Assembly: GCA_949295785.1 (NCBI GenBank)
Contig: CASFMJ010000022.1
Span: 1-53,897 of the forward strand
DNA: 53,897 bases
Source: an uncultured Bacillota bacterium
GTDB taxonomy: Bacteria; Bacillota; Clostridia; Peptostreptococcales; Anaerovoracaceae
Reading direction: 5' to 3'
The position numbers and the translations under genes are program-made. Below the pieces are notes generated by a model, which saw only the letters and a list, made by a program, of their open reading frames with translations, searched no databases and was not told where the DNA came from. Below, piece after piece: positions 8,264-20,870 of this stretch. How positions within the stretch are numbered: position 1 is the first letter of the stretch; the number at the start of each line of letters is the position of its first letter.

Positions 8264-9205
8264 ATGTCTTTTGCATCAGATGTAAAGAATGAACTGTCAA
8301 GAGTTGAAACAGAAAAGAAATGCTGCCAGCTGGCAGAAATAGCCGGATTTTTAAGAGTATCAGGAAGTATCGGTCTTGCAGGAGGCGGAAGATTCAAGAT
8401 TATAATAACTTCAGAGAACCCGGCTGTCATACGTCACTACAAGAAACTTCTCCAGGATTATTTTGATATAGGAACCCTTCTGGAAATGAGAGAGCCGTCA
8501 TCAGCCGGAAAGAAAAGAGCATATAAGATAACCATAGATGCCGAAAACAGAAGTGAACAGATATTGAGAGAAACCGGTATTCTGCTTGTAAGAGAAGGGA
8601 ACAATTATATATCTGACGGCATATATGACGGCATAGTAAGGAGCAAATGCTGTAAGAGGGCCTATCTGAGGGGAATCTTCATGGGAGCAGGTACTATGAG
8701 TGATCCGGAAAAATCATATCATCTGGAGTTTGTATGCGGCTCTCAGACATTGGCCCATGATCTGAAAAAATTAATCAATTCCTTTGTAGATATACAGGCG
8801 AAAGATTTCCAGAGAGGAAATTCTTTTGTGGTTTATATGAAAAAAGCTGACTATGTGGGTGATATGCTGGGAATAATAGGTGCTGATACCCATTCTCTAA
8901 TAATTGCCAATACGCTGGTGGAGAAATCGGTAAAAAACGATGCAAACAGAATGGCCAACTGTGATAATGCAAATACCGACCGTATAGTAGCCGCAGCTAT
9001 GAAACAGGTAAAAGCAGTGGAAAAAATAGAACAGAAAAAAAGTCTCGGCTGGCTTCCTGAGAAACTGCGGCAGGTAGCTGTTCTGAGAAAAGAAAATCCG
9101 GACATTTCCATCAAGGAGCTTGGTGCGATGTGTGATCCGCCTCTTACCAAGTCCGGAATAAACGGCAGGCTGAAAAAAATCGAAGAAATCGCCTCCAAAC
9201 TGTAG
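8264..9205 (+). CDS. whiA: DNA-binding protein WhiA
   Basis: 313 residues: the N-terminal SFASDVKNELSR motif, a degenerate LAGLIDADG-type domain (about 90-200, RAYLRGIFMGAGTM) and a C-terminal helix-turn-helix (about 275-310, ISIKELGAMCDPPLTKSG). WhiA is a sporulation and division regulator in actinomycetes and affects cell division and nucleoid segregation in Bacillus. AGAGGAAAAAG precedes the ATG. It closes the murB-rapZ-whiA neighbourhood but is transcribed from its own promoter here. Confidence 0.95.
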   Translation: MSFASDVKNELSRVETEKKCCQLAEIAGFLRVSGSIGLAGGGRFKIIITSENPAVIRHYKKLLQDYFDIGTLLEMREPSSAGKKRAYKITIDAENRSEQILRETGILLVREGNNYISDGIYDGIVRSKCCKRAYLRGIFMGAGTMSDPEKSYHLEFVCGSQTLAHDLKKLINSFVDIQAKDFQRGNSFVVYMKKADYVGDMLGIIGADTHSLIIANTLVEKSVKNDANRMANCDNANTDRIVAAAMKQVKAVEKIEQKKSLGWLPEKLRQVAVLRKENPDISIKELGAMCDPPLTKSGINGRLKKIEEIASKL

Positions 9206-9220
9206 AAAAGTATATGGATG

Positions 9221-9240
9221 GTATACAATTTTTTGTATAC
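9221..9240. promoter_or_regulatory. 8-bp inverted repeat between whiA and the V-ATPase operon
   Basis: Perfect GTATACAA-TTTT-TTGTATAC, 16 bp after the whiA stop. No T-run follows on either strand, so it fits an operator better than a terminator. It sits about 20 bp upstream of the putative V-ATPase -35. Confidence 0.4.
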
Positions 9241-9258
9241 TGAATATTTAACAAAATT

Positions 9259-9288
9259 TTGATATTATTGAATATTTTGTGGTATTTT
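9259..9288 (+). promoter_or_regulatory. Possible V-ATPase operon promoter
   Basis: TTGATA (9259-9264), 18 bp, TATTTT (9283-9288) in a very AT-rich stretch. Other hexamer pairs nearby are about as good, so the exact site is uncertain. A start of transcription near 9295 fits the GAGGAGG site before TTG 9338. Confidence 0.35.
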
Positions 9289-9337
9289 TAGAATAAGGGG
9301 AAGTTTTTATTTTGGAAAAAGGCGAGGAGGCGAGAGA

Positions 9338-9650
9338 TTGTTTACAGAAGAACTGAAACTTATCAAAGAAGCCGAAGAACAAGCTGATAGAATGCGAAAA
9401 GATGCAAAATTATCGGCAAGAAAATCTATTGATGAAACAAATGCAAAGGCCGATAAAATGGTCGAAGAAGCTTTTGCCAGAGAAAAGGAAAAATGCGATG
9501 CTCTTTTGAAAGACGGAAAAGAGATAGCCGAAAGGATTTATGACCAGGCTATAAGAGAAGCTCATGAAAGCTGCGAGCATATGGATAAGCTGGCACAGGC
9601 AAAAAAAGAAGAGGCAATAAAGTTTATTGCAGAAAGGATCGTGGATTCAA

Positions 9651-9664
<14 letters not shown>
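9338..9664 (+). CDS. V/A-type ATPase subunit H/G (peripheral stalk)
   Basis: 108 residues, almost entirely charged helix rich in Lys, Glu and Ala (KLIKEAEEQADRMRKDAK onward). This is the coiled-coil partner of subunit E in the peripheral stalk. It opens the ATPase operon, as ntpF does in Enterococcus. The start is a TTG behind a strong GAGGAGG. The sequence is too simple for motif proof, so the call rests on coiled-coil character, length and operon position. Confidence 0.8.
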
Positions 9665-12109
<2,445 letters not shown>

Positions 12110-12136
12110 TAAATTTATCGACAAGAGGTGTAAATC

Positions 12137-12727
12137 ATGAGTATAGAAAAGATTACATCCGCTATAATAGACGAGGCAAAAACTGAATGTGAGCAGATAC
12201 TGACAGCGGCTGACACCAAGAACCGTGGTGTGATTGATCAGCTTGAAAAACGTATAGTAATTGAGACAGACGTTGCTGTAAAAGCTGCCACAGAAGAAAG
12301 AGAACGTATAATCAGCAGAAGAAAGTCCGTAGCAGACATAGACAGTAAAAAAATAATCCTTCAAAAGAAGCAGGAACTTATAAACAGCTGTTTTGATGAG
12401 GCAGCGGATTATATAATATCTATGGATACTGACAGATATATACAGTTTCTGGCTGCAGCCGGCAGATTATCAGGTTTTACGGAAGGAGAACTTATCTTTA
12501 ATGATAAAGAGAAAACTTCCATAGGGGAAAAGGTTGTTGCGGCCTTGAATAAAACTGTGGATGGAGGAAGTTTCCGGCTGGCAGAGGAGACCAGAAATTT
12601 AAAAGGCGGATACATGCTGAGAAAAGGTCAGATATACATCAATAATTCGGTGGAAGCAATGGTGGAGGAAAACAGACGTCTGCTTACTGCTGATGTGGCA
12701 GATATCCTCTTTCCCCCGGAAAAGTAA
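12137..12727 (+). CDS. ntpE: V/A-type ATPase subunit E (peripheral stalk)
   Basis: 196 residues. The N-terminal 90 are a charged coiled coil (SIEKITSAIIDEAKTECEQI at the start), and the C-terminal half is a globular alpha/beta domain, the normal two-part build of subunit E. It pairs with the H/G subunit to hold the catalytic head. Position between K and C matches the Enterococcus order. AGAGGTG precedes the start. Confidence 0.9.
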   Translation: MSIEKITSAIIDEAKTECEQILTAADTKNRGVIDQLEKRIVIETDVAVKAATEERERIISRRKSVADIDSKKIILQKKQELINSCFDEAADYIISMDTDRYIQFLAAAGRLSGFTEGELIFNDKEKTSIGEKVVAALNKTVDGGSFRLAEETRNLKGGYMLRKGQIYINNSVEAMVEENRRLLTADVADILFPPEK

Positions 12728-12739
12728 GGAGAAGGTTTT

Positions 12740-13747
12740 ATGAGTAAAAACAGAGAAGACTCATATATATTCTGTGCCGCGCTCATAAGAGCAAGCGAGA
12801 AGACCCTGCTCCCTCAGGCAGAACTTATGCGTGCAGCAGAAGCTCCCGATTTCGGCAGCGCTATGGCTGTTCTCAGCGAATATGGTTACGGGGACGGCAA
12901 AGTGCCCGAAAGGCCAAGAGACTTTGTAAGGCTTCTGGTTGAGGAAGAAAAAAGAACCTATGATTTTGTTTTCTCCGCTGTACCTGAAAAAAAAGAAATA
13001 GAGCTTTTTAGATATCCAAAGGACTATCACAATGCAAAAGCTTCGCTGAAGTCCCGGTTTATGGGAACTGAGCCGGATAAATATCTTGTTGGGGGAGGAT
13101 GCTTTGAGCCGGAGGTCATGGTTTCCATGATAAGAGAAAAAAATTTCATGTTCATGGAACCGGAAATGAAAGAAGCTGTAAACGAAGCGTCTGAAGTATT
13201 CGGCAAGGGAGGAGATCCTCAGGAAGTTGACATAATTTTAGACAAGGCATGTTACAGACAGATGCTGAGAGCTTCTGAAGAAACCGGAAGCAGTTTTCTT
13301 ACCGGATATGTGAAGCTTATGATAGATATGCTCAATCTGACTACGTTTATAAGGCTTAGACAGATAGGAAAGCCATGGACATTTTTCAGTAAGGTTTTCC
13401 TTGAGGGAGGAAACGTGTCCGAGAGCGTGTTTACCGGAAATTATGAAGAAAGCTTTCAGAAAACAGCTGAGAAACTGGCTCCGTATGGTCTTTCAGAAAT
13501 CATGGAAAAAGGCGGAGCAGAGGTGAAGGCAACAGGAATGTATTCCCTTCTTGAGAAGCTTTGTGATAACAGAAAGATAGAATATATAAAAGATGCCAGA
13601 TATATTTCTTTCGGTTTTGAACCTGCTGTTGCATATCTCATAGCAAAGGATATGGAAACTAAGAATCTCAGGATGATACTCACAGGGAAGATATCGGGTA
13701 CGCCTAAGGAGACCATTATAGAAAGGCTGAGGGAAACGTATGTATAA
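12740..13747 (+). CDS. ntpC: V/A-type ATPase subunit C (rotor-ring socket)
   Basis: 335 residues, mostly helical, with the C/d-subunit features ARASEKTLLPQAELMR near the start and the end segment SFGFEPAVAYLIAKDMETKN. It links the central shaft to the K ring. AAGGAGAAGG precedes the start. The last 8 nt overlap the F subunit gene (GTATGTATAA region), indicating coupled translation. Confidence 0.9.
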   Translation: MSKNREDSYIFCAALIRASEKTLLPQAELMRAAEAPDFGSAMAVLSEYGYGDGKVPERPRDFVRLLVEEEKRTYDFVFSAVPEKKEIELFRYPKDYHNAKASLKSRFMGTEPDKYLVGGGCFEPEVMVSMIREKNFMFMEPEMKEAVNEASEVFGKGGDPQEVDIILDKACYRQMLRASEETGSSFLTGYVKLMIDMLNLTTFIRLRQIGKPWTFFSKVFLEGGNVSESVFTGNYEESFQKTAEKLAPYGLSEIMEKGGAEVKATGMYSLLEKLCDNRKIEYIKDARYISFGFEPAVAYLIAKDMETKNLRMILTGKISGTPKETIIERLRETYV

Positions 13748-14060
13748 GATAGGAGTTATCGGAGACAGAGAAAGCATTCTCGGCTTTAAGGCTGTGGGGC
13801 TTGAAGTTTTCCCATGTGACAGCCTGCAGGAGGCCGGACAGGCATTTAAGAAAACCACAGAAGGCGAGTTTGCCATTATATATATAACGGAAGCTTTCTA
13901 CAAGGAGATGACGCCGGAAATAACAGAATTCAGAGATAAAAGGCTGCCGGCTATCATACCCATACCCGATAAGGACGGGTCCATGGGTATAGGAATGGAA
14001 AGCGTGAAGAAAGCCGTTGAGCGCGCCGTTGGCGCCGACATCCTGTTTGGAGGTGAATAA
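13740..14060 (+). CDS. ntpG: V/A-type ATPase subunit F (central shaft)
   Basis: 106 residues with the family start [20 protein letters not shown] and the internal EFAIIYITE strand. Subunit F binds subunit D in the rotating shaft and can act as a brake on hydrolysis. Normal length; overlaps the C gene by 8 nt and ends just before the A gene. Confidence 0.93.
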   Translation: MYKIGVIGDRESILGFKAVGLEVFPCDSLQEAGQAFKKTTEGEFAIIYITEAFYKEMTPEITEFRDKRLPAIIPIPDKDGSMGIGMESVKKAVERAVGADILFGGE

Positions 14061-14064
14061 AGCC

Positions 14065-15843
14065 ATGAGTCAAGGCAAAGTAGTAAAAGTATCGGGCCCG
14101 CTGGTAGTTGCATCGGGCATGGAAGAATCCAACATGTATGACGTTGTCCATGTCGGAGAACAGGGCCTGATAGGTGAAATAATAGAAATGAGAGGCGACA
14201 GAGCCTCAATCCAGGTATATGAGGAAACAGCCGGGATCGGACCGGGAGTTCCGGTGGTCAGCACAGGTGCGCCTCTTTCGGTGGAACTGGGGCCGGGACT
14301 TATCGAAACCATGTATGACGGTATCCAGAGACCCCTTGAGGCCATGTATGAAAAGGCAGGCCCCAATATAACAAGAGGTATAAAGGTGCCTTCTCTTTCA
14401 AGAACTAAAAAATGGGACTTTGTGCCGGCTGCGAAGCCCGGTGATGAAGTTGAGGCCGGCGATATAATAGGAACCGTTCAGGAGACCATAGTTGTAGAAC
14501 ACAGGATAATGGTTCCTTACGGAGTATCAGGAGTGGTGGAATCCATAGAGGCGGGAAGCTTCACCGTTGAAGATACGGTCTGCCGGATAAAGACTGAAGA
14601 TGGAAGCATCAGAGAACTGTCCATGATGCAGAAATGGCCTGTAAGAAAGGGAAGACCTTATAAAGAAAAACTGGTACCCGAAATGCCGCTGATAACAGGT
14701 CAGCGTGTAATAGATACACTTTTCCCCATAGCAAAGGGGGGAGTTGCTGCAGTACCCGGACCTTTCGGTTCAGGAAAGACAGTTGTACAGCATCAGCTGG
14801 CCAAGTGGGCAGATGCTGAGATAGTGGTTTATATAGGATGCGGAGAACGCGGAAATGAGATGACTGATGTACTTATGGAGTTCCCTGAACTGAAAGACCC
14901 CAACACAGGTGAGTCCATAATGAAGAGAACAGTGCTTATTGCCAATACATCAGATATGCCGGTTGCAGCCCGTGAAGCATCAATCTACACAGGAATAACT
15001 ATTGCGGAATATTTCAGAGATATGGGATATTCGGTGGCAATAATGGCCGACTCCACATCCAGATGGGCAGAAGCTCTTCGTGAGATGTCAGGCCGTCTTG
15101 AAGAGATGCCCGGTGAAGAAGGGTATCCGGCGTACCTGGCTTCAAGACTTGCTCAGTTCTATGAAAGAGCAGGCAGAACCATATCTCTGGGCAAAGAGGG
15201 AAGACTGGGAGCTCTTTCGGCTATCGGAGCTGTATCTCCTCCGGGAGGAGACATTTCCGAGCCTGTATCCCAGGCCACACTTAGAATAGTAAAAGTATTC
15301 TGGTGTCTTGATTCAGCGCTGGCATATAAGAGACATTTCCCTGCCATAAACTGGCTGCAGAGCTATTCTCTTTATGTAGACAGACTGGAAGAATGGTACG
15401 GAGAAAATGTAAATAAGGAATTCCCGCAGCTGAGGGCAAAGACCATAGCTCTTCTGCAGGATGAGGCAGAACTGGAAGAAGTAGTTCAGCTGGTGGGAGT
15501 TGACGGACTGTCTCACGAGGACAGACTGAAACTTGAAGCAGCCAAGTCCATAAGAGAGGACTATCTGCATCAGAACGCATTCCATGAGGTTGACACATAC
15601 ACTTCTCTGGATAAGCAATATAAGCTGCTTAAGATGATACTGACATATTATGAACTTTCAAGAGAAGCTGTGGCAAGAGGAGCTAATTTCGGAGCGCTTC
15701 TTGAACTTCCCGTGAGAGAATCCATAGGACGTTTCAAATATGTGGAAGAAAAAGATACTGCAAAAGTTTATGATGAGATAATGGAAGAACTGAGAAAGAG
15801 CATATCCGCTCTGACAGCAAAGGAGGCTGAGGACGATGATTAA
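14065..15843 (+). CDS. ntpA: V/A-type ATPase catalytic subunit A
   Basis: 592 residues. Walker A GPFGSGKT at residues 232-239 (K238), the Walker B region [18 protein letters not shown], and the non-homologous insert near residues 120-190 that marks A subunits. It hydrolyses ATP in the A3B3 head. The start is ATG 14065 ([12 protein letters not shown]) behind GGAGGTG at 14049-14055. Its last 8 nt (ATGATTAA) also start subunit B. Confidence 0.97.
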   Translation: MSQGKVVKVSGPLVVASGMEESNMYDVVHVGEQGLIGEIIEMRGDRASIQVYEETAGIGPGVPVVSTGAPLSVELGPGLIETMYDGIQRPLEAMYEKAGPNITRGIKVPSLSRTKKWDFVPAAKPGDEVEAGDIIGTVQETIVVEHRIMVPYGVSGVVESIEAGSFTVEDTVCRIKTEDGSIRELSMMQKWPVRKGRPYKEKLVPEMPLITGQRVIDTLFPIAKGGVAAVPGPFGSGKTVVQHQLAKWADAEIVVYIGCGERGNEMTDVLMEFPELKDPNTGESIMKRTVLIANTSDMPVAAREASIYTGITIAEYFRDMGYSVAIMADSTSRWAEALREMSGRLEEMPGEEGYPAYLASRLAQFYERAGRTISLGKEGRLGALSAIGAVSPPGGDISEPVSQATLRIVKVFWCLDSALAYKRHFPAINWLQSYSLYVDRLEEWYGENVNKEFPQLRAKTIALLQDEAELEEVVQLVGVDGLSHEDRLKLEAAKSIREDYLHQNAFHEVDTYTSLDKQYKLLKMILTYYELSREAVARGANFGALLELPVRESIGRFKYVEEKDTAKVYDEIMEELRKSISALTAKEAEDDD

Positions 15844-17206
15844 AGAATATAAGACAATCAGTGAAGTTGTTGGACCTCTTATGCTGGTTAAAGATGTTGA
15901 GAACGTCACATATGACGAGCTGGGAGAAATAACATTGCCCAGTGGTGAGAAGAGACTGTGCAAAGTACTGGAAGTAAACGGATCCAATGCGTTGGTACAG
16001 TTATTCGAAAGCTCCACAGGAATAAACCTGAAGGAGAGCACAGTAAAATTCCTTGGAAGAGGAACAGAACTGGCAGTCTCACCTGATATACTTGGAAGAG
16101 TATTTGACGGAATGGGCAGACCTAAAGACGGAGGCCCTGAGATTATAGCGGAAAAAAGACTTGACATAAACGGACTGCCCATGAACCCTGCGGCCAGAGA
16201 CTATCCATCAGAGTTCATACAGACAGGAGTTTCTGCTATTGACGGTCTGAATACTCTGGTAAGAGGCCAGAAACTTCCTATTTTCTCGGCGTCAGGTCTT
16301 CCCCATGCCAATCTTGCTGCACAGATTGCAAGACAGGCAAAAGTACGCGGAAGTGAAGGCAACTTTGCCGTAGTATTTGCCGCTATAGGTATAACTCATG
16401 AAGAAGCGGAGTTCTTTGCTTCTGATTTCAGAAGAACAGGAGCTATCGACAGGACGGTACTGTTCATGAATCTGGCCAATGATCCGGCAGTAGAACGTAT
16501 AGCCACACCACGTATGGCTCTGACGGCTGCCGAATATCTGGCGTTTGATCTGGGTATGCATGTACTGGTTATTCTGACAGATATAACCAATTATGCCGAG
16601 GCTCTTCGTGAGGTATCAGCAGCCAGAAAGGAAGTTCCGGGACGCCGCGGATATCCCGGATATCTTTACACTGACCTTGCTACCATGTATGAAAGGGCAG
16701 GACGTAAAAAAGGTTTTGACGGATCTATAACAATGATACCGATTCTGACTATGCCTGAGGATGACAAGACTCATCCAATACCTGACCTGACAGGATATAT
16801 AACAGAAGGACAGATAATCCTTTCCCGTGAACTTTACAGAAAAGGCATAAAGCCTCCGATAGATGTTCTGCCTTCTCTTTCGAGACTTAAAGATAAGGGA
16901 ATAGGCAAGGGAAAGACAAGAGAAGACCATGCCGATACAATGAACCAGCTTTTTGCAGCATATGCCAAGGGCAAGGAAGCTCTCGAACTTGTAACAATAC
17001 TGGGAGAAGCCGCATTGACCGAGACGGATCTCAAGTATGCAAGATTTTCACAGGCCTTCGAAAAACAATATGTATCTCAAGGGTATGATACTGACAGGAC
17101 CATTGAGGATACACTGGGTATAGGCTGGAAACTTCTTGAGATGCTGCCAAAGAGTGAGCTTAAGCGTATAAGAGACGAGTATATAGAAAAGTATCTGGGT
17201 AAATAA
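15836..17206 (+). CDS. ntpB: V/A-type ATPase subunit B (non-catalytic nucleotide-binding)
   Basis: 456 residues with [16 protein letters not shown] in place of a Walker A motif, as expected of B subunits, and the conserved [20 protein letters not shown] and [20 protein letters not shown] blocks. It forms the A3B3 ring with subunit A. The 8-nt overlap with ntpA argues for translational coupling. Confidence 0.97.
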   Translation: MIKEYKTISEVVGPLMLVKDVENVTYDELGEITLPSGEKRLCKVLEVNGSNALVQLFESSTGINLKESTVKFLGRGTELAVSPDILGRVFDGMGRPKDGGPEIIAEKRLDINGLPMNPAARDYPSEFIQTGVSAIDGLNTLVRGQKLPIFSASGLPHANLAAQIARQAKVRGSEGNFAVVFAAIGITHEEAEFFASDFRRTGAIDRTVLFMNLANDPAVERIATPRMALTAAEYLAFDLGMHVLVILTDITNYAEALREVSAARKEVPGRRGYPGYLYTDLATMYERAGRKKGFDGSITMIPILTMPEDDKTHPIPDLTGYITEGQIILSRELYRKGIKPPIDVLPSLSRLKDKGIGKGKTREDHADTMNQLFAAYAKGKEALELVTILGEAALTETDLKYARFSQAFEKQYVSQGYDTDRTIEDTLGIGWKLLEMLPKSELKRIRDEYIEKYLGK

Positions 17207-17215
17207 GGAGTAGCC

Positions 17216-17896
17216 ATGGAAAGATTGAATGTAAATCCAACCAGGATGATGCTCACCACCTTGAAACGGCGTCTCGTCACAGCAAGACGCGGCCATAAGC
17301 TTATGAAGGATAAGAGAGATCAGCTTATGAAAGGTTTTCTTGAACTTGCCCGCGAAAATAAAAGGCTGAGAGAAGAAGTGGAAAAAGAACTGGCACGGGT
17401 GTATGAAAGCTTCTCCGTAGCCAGCGCTGTAATGAGCCAGGAGGTGCTGGAAGAAGCGCTTATGTTTCCCAAACAGGGTGTAGATTTATCTGTAGAAGGT
17501 AAAAACATAATGAGTGTGGATGTTCCGCAGTTTGCTTTTACCACAAAAGCAGAAGATTCAACTGACATATATCCATATGGATTTGCCACAACCTCAGGAG
17601 AACTTGATGCAGCCATAGCAGGTCTTGCAAGAGTGCTTCCTTCAATGCTGGATCTTGCGGCAAAGGAAAAAGAAGCAGCAATGCTGGCGGCAGAACTGGA
17701 GAAGACAAGACGCCGCGTAAATGCTCTTGAATATGTCAAGATTCCTCAGCTGGAAATGACCATAAAGTATATAATGATGAAGCTGGACGAAAACGAAAGA
17801 GGAAATCAGACCAGACTCATGAAGGTTAAGGACATGATCCTGAAAGAAGCCATAGAAGAAAAACGTCAGCAGGACCATGAGGCCTGCAAAGCCTAA
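17216..17896 (+). CDS. ntpD: V/A-type ATPase subunit D (central shaft)
   Basis: 226 residues. The N- and C-terminal helices form the shaft coiled coil, starting with the typical NPTRMMLTTLKRRL and KDKRDQLMKGF. A middle segment rich in Ala and Gly (about 105-150) matches the short hairpin domain. AAGGAG precedes the ATG. It is the last gene of the operon; two terminators follow. Confidence 0.95.
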   Translation: MERLNVNPTRMMLTTLKRRLVTARRGHKLMKDKRDQLMKGFLELARENKRLREEVEKELARVYESFSVASAVMSQEVLEEALMFPKQGVDLSVEGKNIMSVDVPQFAFTTKAEDSTDIYPYGFATTSGELDAAIAGLARVLPSMLDLAAKEKEAAMLAAELEKTRRRVNALEYVKIPQLEMTIKYIMMKLDENERGNQTRLMKVKDMILKEAIEEKRQQDHEACKA

Positions 17897-17911
17897 TGCC
17901 ATATAATAAGG

Positions 17912-17935
17912 AATGTGCTGAAAAAAGCACATTTT
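17912..17935 (+). terminator. Weak intrinsic terminator after ntpD
   Basis: An 8-bp perfect stem AATGTGCT/AGCACATT (17912-17919, 17926-17933) with an A-rich loop and a short TTTT. Probably a first, leaky stop for the ATPase transcript. Confidence 0.55.
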
Positions 17936-17962
17936 AGCCGGCTTGCGATGGAATTGAAGAGG

Positions 17963-18009
17963 AAAAAGGAGATTGAAATAAGCAGATGTTTACTTTCAAT
18001 CTCCTTTTT
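17963..18009. terminator. Strong bidirectional terminator between convergent operons
   Basis: A 16-bp perfect inverted repeat, AAAAAGGAGATTGAAA (17963-17978) and its complement (17994-18009), with a 15-nt loop. A-rich and T-rich flanks give a T-run on both strands. It separates the ATPase operon (+) from the molybdoenzyme operon (-). Confidence 0.9.
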
Positions 18010-18038
18010 ATATTTTCCGGATACGTGATTTTTTAATA

Positions 18039-20870
18039 TTACTGAACCTTTGGCTGCAATGCTCTTCGCACATCGGCAAGATTGGTATGCTGGGGGTTAC
18101 CGTTGGCTAAAGGAGTTGCCTTGTCACTCATGGTCAGTGTATTTATGCAGCCGCCCATATCAGCCCCGTCAGAGTCTTTCTTATACCATCCGCCTTCACT
18201 GATGGCTACAGTGCCCGGTGAAATTCTTTCGGTAACCTTTGCAGGAATCCTTACAATGCCGCGGTCATTAAAAACTTCAACCATGTCACCGTTACTGATG
18301 TTACGGGCGGAGGCATCTGCCGGGTTTATCCACAGCGCAGTAGGATCAAGCTCCTGAAGAAGAGGATTTTCATCATGCTGAGAATGGCATCTGCGTTTGG
18401 TGTGATAAGCGATAAGCTGAAGCGGATATTTATCTATGAGCGGATCTTCAGGTCCCTCAGGGCAGAAAATATGCCCGGGACTTGCCGGTATATCATCGGG
18501 TCGTCCCATATCAAATAATTCCTTTGAACATATTTCTATCTTGCCGGAAGGGGTATCAAAAGGCACTCCTTTATGGATATTATCATAAAAATTTACCCGT
18601 GGAAGGTGTTTTTCATATATATGATATGATTTTTCTCTGAAGCTGTCAAAATCAGGAAGTTCTGTTTCTGTGAGGCGGCATTGCTCATAAATGTGGCGCA
18701 GCCACTGGTCCTTGCCATCAAGCCCCTGATCAAACTGCTTTTTCAGACCCATAATCTCAGCTACCTCGCGTATCCATTCATATTCGAACCTGCCTGAAAA
18801 CAACGGATCGGTGATGTGATGATTATAAAGCAGATAATCATCGTCAGCCCAGGGTGAAGGTATATTGTCAGTCTCAAAAAATGAAACACCGGGCAGAAGA
18901 ATGTCTGCGAACTTTGCACTGGGAGTCATAAACAGGTCAGAGAGTATCAGTGCGTCCAGTTTTCCGGGAGACTGGAGTATCCTTTTTGTATCATTGATAT
19001 TTGAATGCTGGTTTATCACTATGCCGCTGGCAAGGCTGTAAAGCACTTTAATACCGGAAGAAAGATGATCGACACCTTTCAGACCTCTGTGGACTGTATC
19101 TATGGTGTCAGGTGCGTCAACAGCTCTTGTCCACTGGAAAACAGGAATCTTGCCCGGATAAGGGTTAGGAAGAAGTCCCATGCCCGGAGCATCGTGCCCT
19201 TCTTTTAAATATGGCATTCCGGTACTGCCTCCACTTATGCCTACGTTTCCGGTCATACAGGAAAGAGCAACAAAGCCCCTGCATACCTGTTCACCAACCA
19301 TTGTACGCTGAGTTGAATATCCCGGCAGCAGTGCGGCAGGTTTTACAGTGGCGTATTCTATGGCCAGTTCTCTTATTACAGATGCAGGAATGCCTGTTAT
19401 CTTTTCAGCCCACAGCGGTGTCTTTTCTATACCGTCTTTAAGACCGAACACGCGGCTTTTATAGCTTTCTTCAGCAGGTATGCCGCAAGGCATATGATCT
19501 TCATCAAAACCGATACAGAATCTGTCCATGAAATCCTGATCCTGAAGCCCTTCGGTCCATATGGTATGTGCCATGGCATCGATCAGAGCTGTATCTGAAG
19601 AAGGTCTTATGGGTATCCACAGATCAGCCATAGACATGGCTGTATCACTCATACGCGGATCTATAACGATGATCTTTGCGCCTTTTTCTTTGGCCTTCAT
19701 GAAATAATCTTTCGTATAAAGGCCATAGTGGCATGATGCAGGGTTAAAGCCCCACATTATTATCAGTTTTGAATCCATATAGGTTGATTCGTGGTTGCCG
19801 CAAAGAACTTTTCCATAGATATATGGAGCGATATAAACTGCGCAGGCAGCACTGTAATAGTTATAGTAATCAAGATAACCTCCATCCAGCGCCAGAAGAT
19901 TTTTCATGAAACGGTCACCTCTTACAGCAGCGGAAACTCCTGCGGCATTTATCACAAATCGTGATCCGGGACCATATGTCTTTCCTGCATTGCGTGTTGC
20001 AGATGCAATCTTTTCTGTGGCTTCTTTCCATGTTATTCTTCTGAATCTGCCTTCTCCGCGGATACCGGTACGTTCCATAGGGTATCTGAGGCGTCTTGCC
20101 GAAAGATATGTGTGTCCGTATGCTCTGCCTCTGGGGCAGCCTGTGAAACGCAGGGGTGTCCCATCTGTATCAGGTTCTATCTGCAAAAGGCATCCTTCGC
20201 TGACTGTTGCCAGCATCTTGCATTTGCTTCCGCAGTCGCAGAAGCTGGCTATACTGACTTTATGAGGTTCTTCAACCGGAACCGGAGGTTCTTTTGTCCA
20301 CTGAAAACTGTCTAAAGATCTGATGAATTCAGATTCTGACGCTGCAGGCGTCACAATACCGCTTGATCTGAGCACTTCAAGCCAGTCGTGACCACTTTCT
20401 GAAAAAGTCGTTTCAATGAGACTGATTACATTTTCAGGAGCATTGCATTCCCTTAAGGATGTCACCACCATATGAGCCGTATCGGTGAGAAAGCGGTTTT
20501 CAAAATCAGAAACGGCTTCGGCCGCATCTTCCTTGTCCATTGATCCGTTGAGACCGCAGGCCAGGAGATATTCTGCAAATCTCAGCTGCTGACCTATGAA
20601 ATCGGGAGGATTGCCATCCATATCAACGGTTTTGTATCCGAAAGATTTATAATATTTTATCACATCCAAAGTGATGCTGTTCATCAGCACATCTTCTCCG
20701 GTTTTGGCAACAGAGGCCCACAGAGGTATATAAATATTGCTGTCAGTACCGTAAAAAAGATCGCTGTAAGTATCATCATCAATTATTTTATAACCGTAAA
20801 TATCCGCCATGGCAGCCGGGTTTTCAAAAAACAGACGAAGCATATGATAGTTAATGTATTTTTTATTCAT
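18039..20870 (-). CDS. Molybdopterin oxidoreductase with fused N-terminal TorD-type chaperone domain
   Basis: 943 residues in two parts. Residues 1 to about 170 are helical with the TorD/DmsD signature (IPLWASVAKTGED, then GNPPDFIGQQLRFAEYLL), the chaperone that normally is a separate protein. From about 205 on it is a DMSO-reductase-family catalytic subunit: Cys 211, 213, 217 and 245 for a [4Fe-4S] cluster (CxCx3Cx27C), WGFNPA, the bis-MGD binding blocks, and a C-terminal QHTNLADVR. S340 in NYYSAAC aligns with the Mo-ligating Ser of DmsA. There is no Tat signal peptide, so the enzyme should be cytosolic. It is the last gene of an operon with an FAD/NAD(P)H protein and a Fe-S protein. The oxidised substrate is unknown. 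Confidence 0.9.
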   Translation of the reverse strand: MNKKYINYHMLRLFFENPAAMADIYGYKIIDDDTYSDLFYGTDSNIYIPLWASVAKTGEDVLMNSITLDVIKYYKSFGYKTVDMDGNPPDFIGQQLRFAEYLLACGLNGSMDKEDAAEAVSDFENRFLTDTAHMVVTSLRECNAPENVISLIETTFSESGHDWLEVLRSSGIVTPAASESEFIRSLDSFQWTKEPPVPVEEPHKVSIASFCDCGSKCKMLATVSEGCLLQIEPDTDGTPLRFTGCPRGRAYGHTYLSARRLRYPMERTGIRGEGRFRRITWKEATEKIASATRNAGKTYGPGSRFVINAAGVSAAVRGDRFMKNLLALDGGYLDYYNYYSAACAVYIAPYIYGKVLCGNHESTYMDSKLIIMWGFNPASCHYGLYTKDYFMKAKEKGAKIIVIDPRMSDTAMSMADLWIPIRPSSDTALIDAMAHTIWTEGLQDQDFMDRFCIGFDEDHMPCGIPAEESYKSRVFGLKDGIEKTPLWAEKITGIPASVIRELAIEYATVKPAALLPGYSTQRTMVGEQVCRGFVALSCMTGNVGISGGSTGMPYLKEGHDAPGMGLLPNPYPGKIPVFQWTRAVDAPDTIDTVHRGLKGVDHLSSGIKVLYSLASGIVINQHSNINDTKRILQSPGKLDALILSDLFMTPSAKFADILLPGVSFFETDNIPSPWADDDYLLYNHHITDPLFSGRFEYEWIREVAEIMGLKKQFDQGLDGKDQWLRHIYEQCRLTETELPDFDSFREKSYHIYEKHLPRVNFYDNIHKGVPFDTPSGKIEICSKELFDMGRPDDIPASPGHIFCPEGPEDPLIDKYPLQLIAYHTKRRCHSQHDENPLLQELDPTALWINPADASARNISNGDMVEVFNDRGIVRIPAKVTERISPGTVAISEGGWYKKDSDGADMGGCINTLTMSDKATPLANGNPQHTNLADVRRALQPKVQ

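Noticed and set aside
18039..20870. Tat-exported DMSO reductase
   Set aside because: The N-terminus is a helical chaperone domain with no twin-arginine or hydrophobic signal, and the partner proteins also lack signals.
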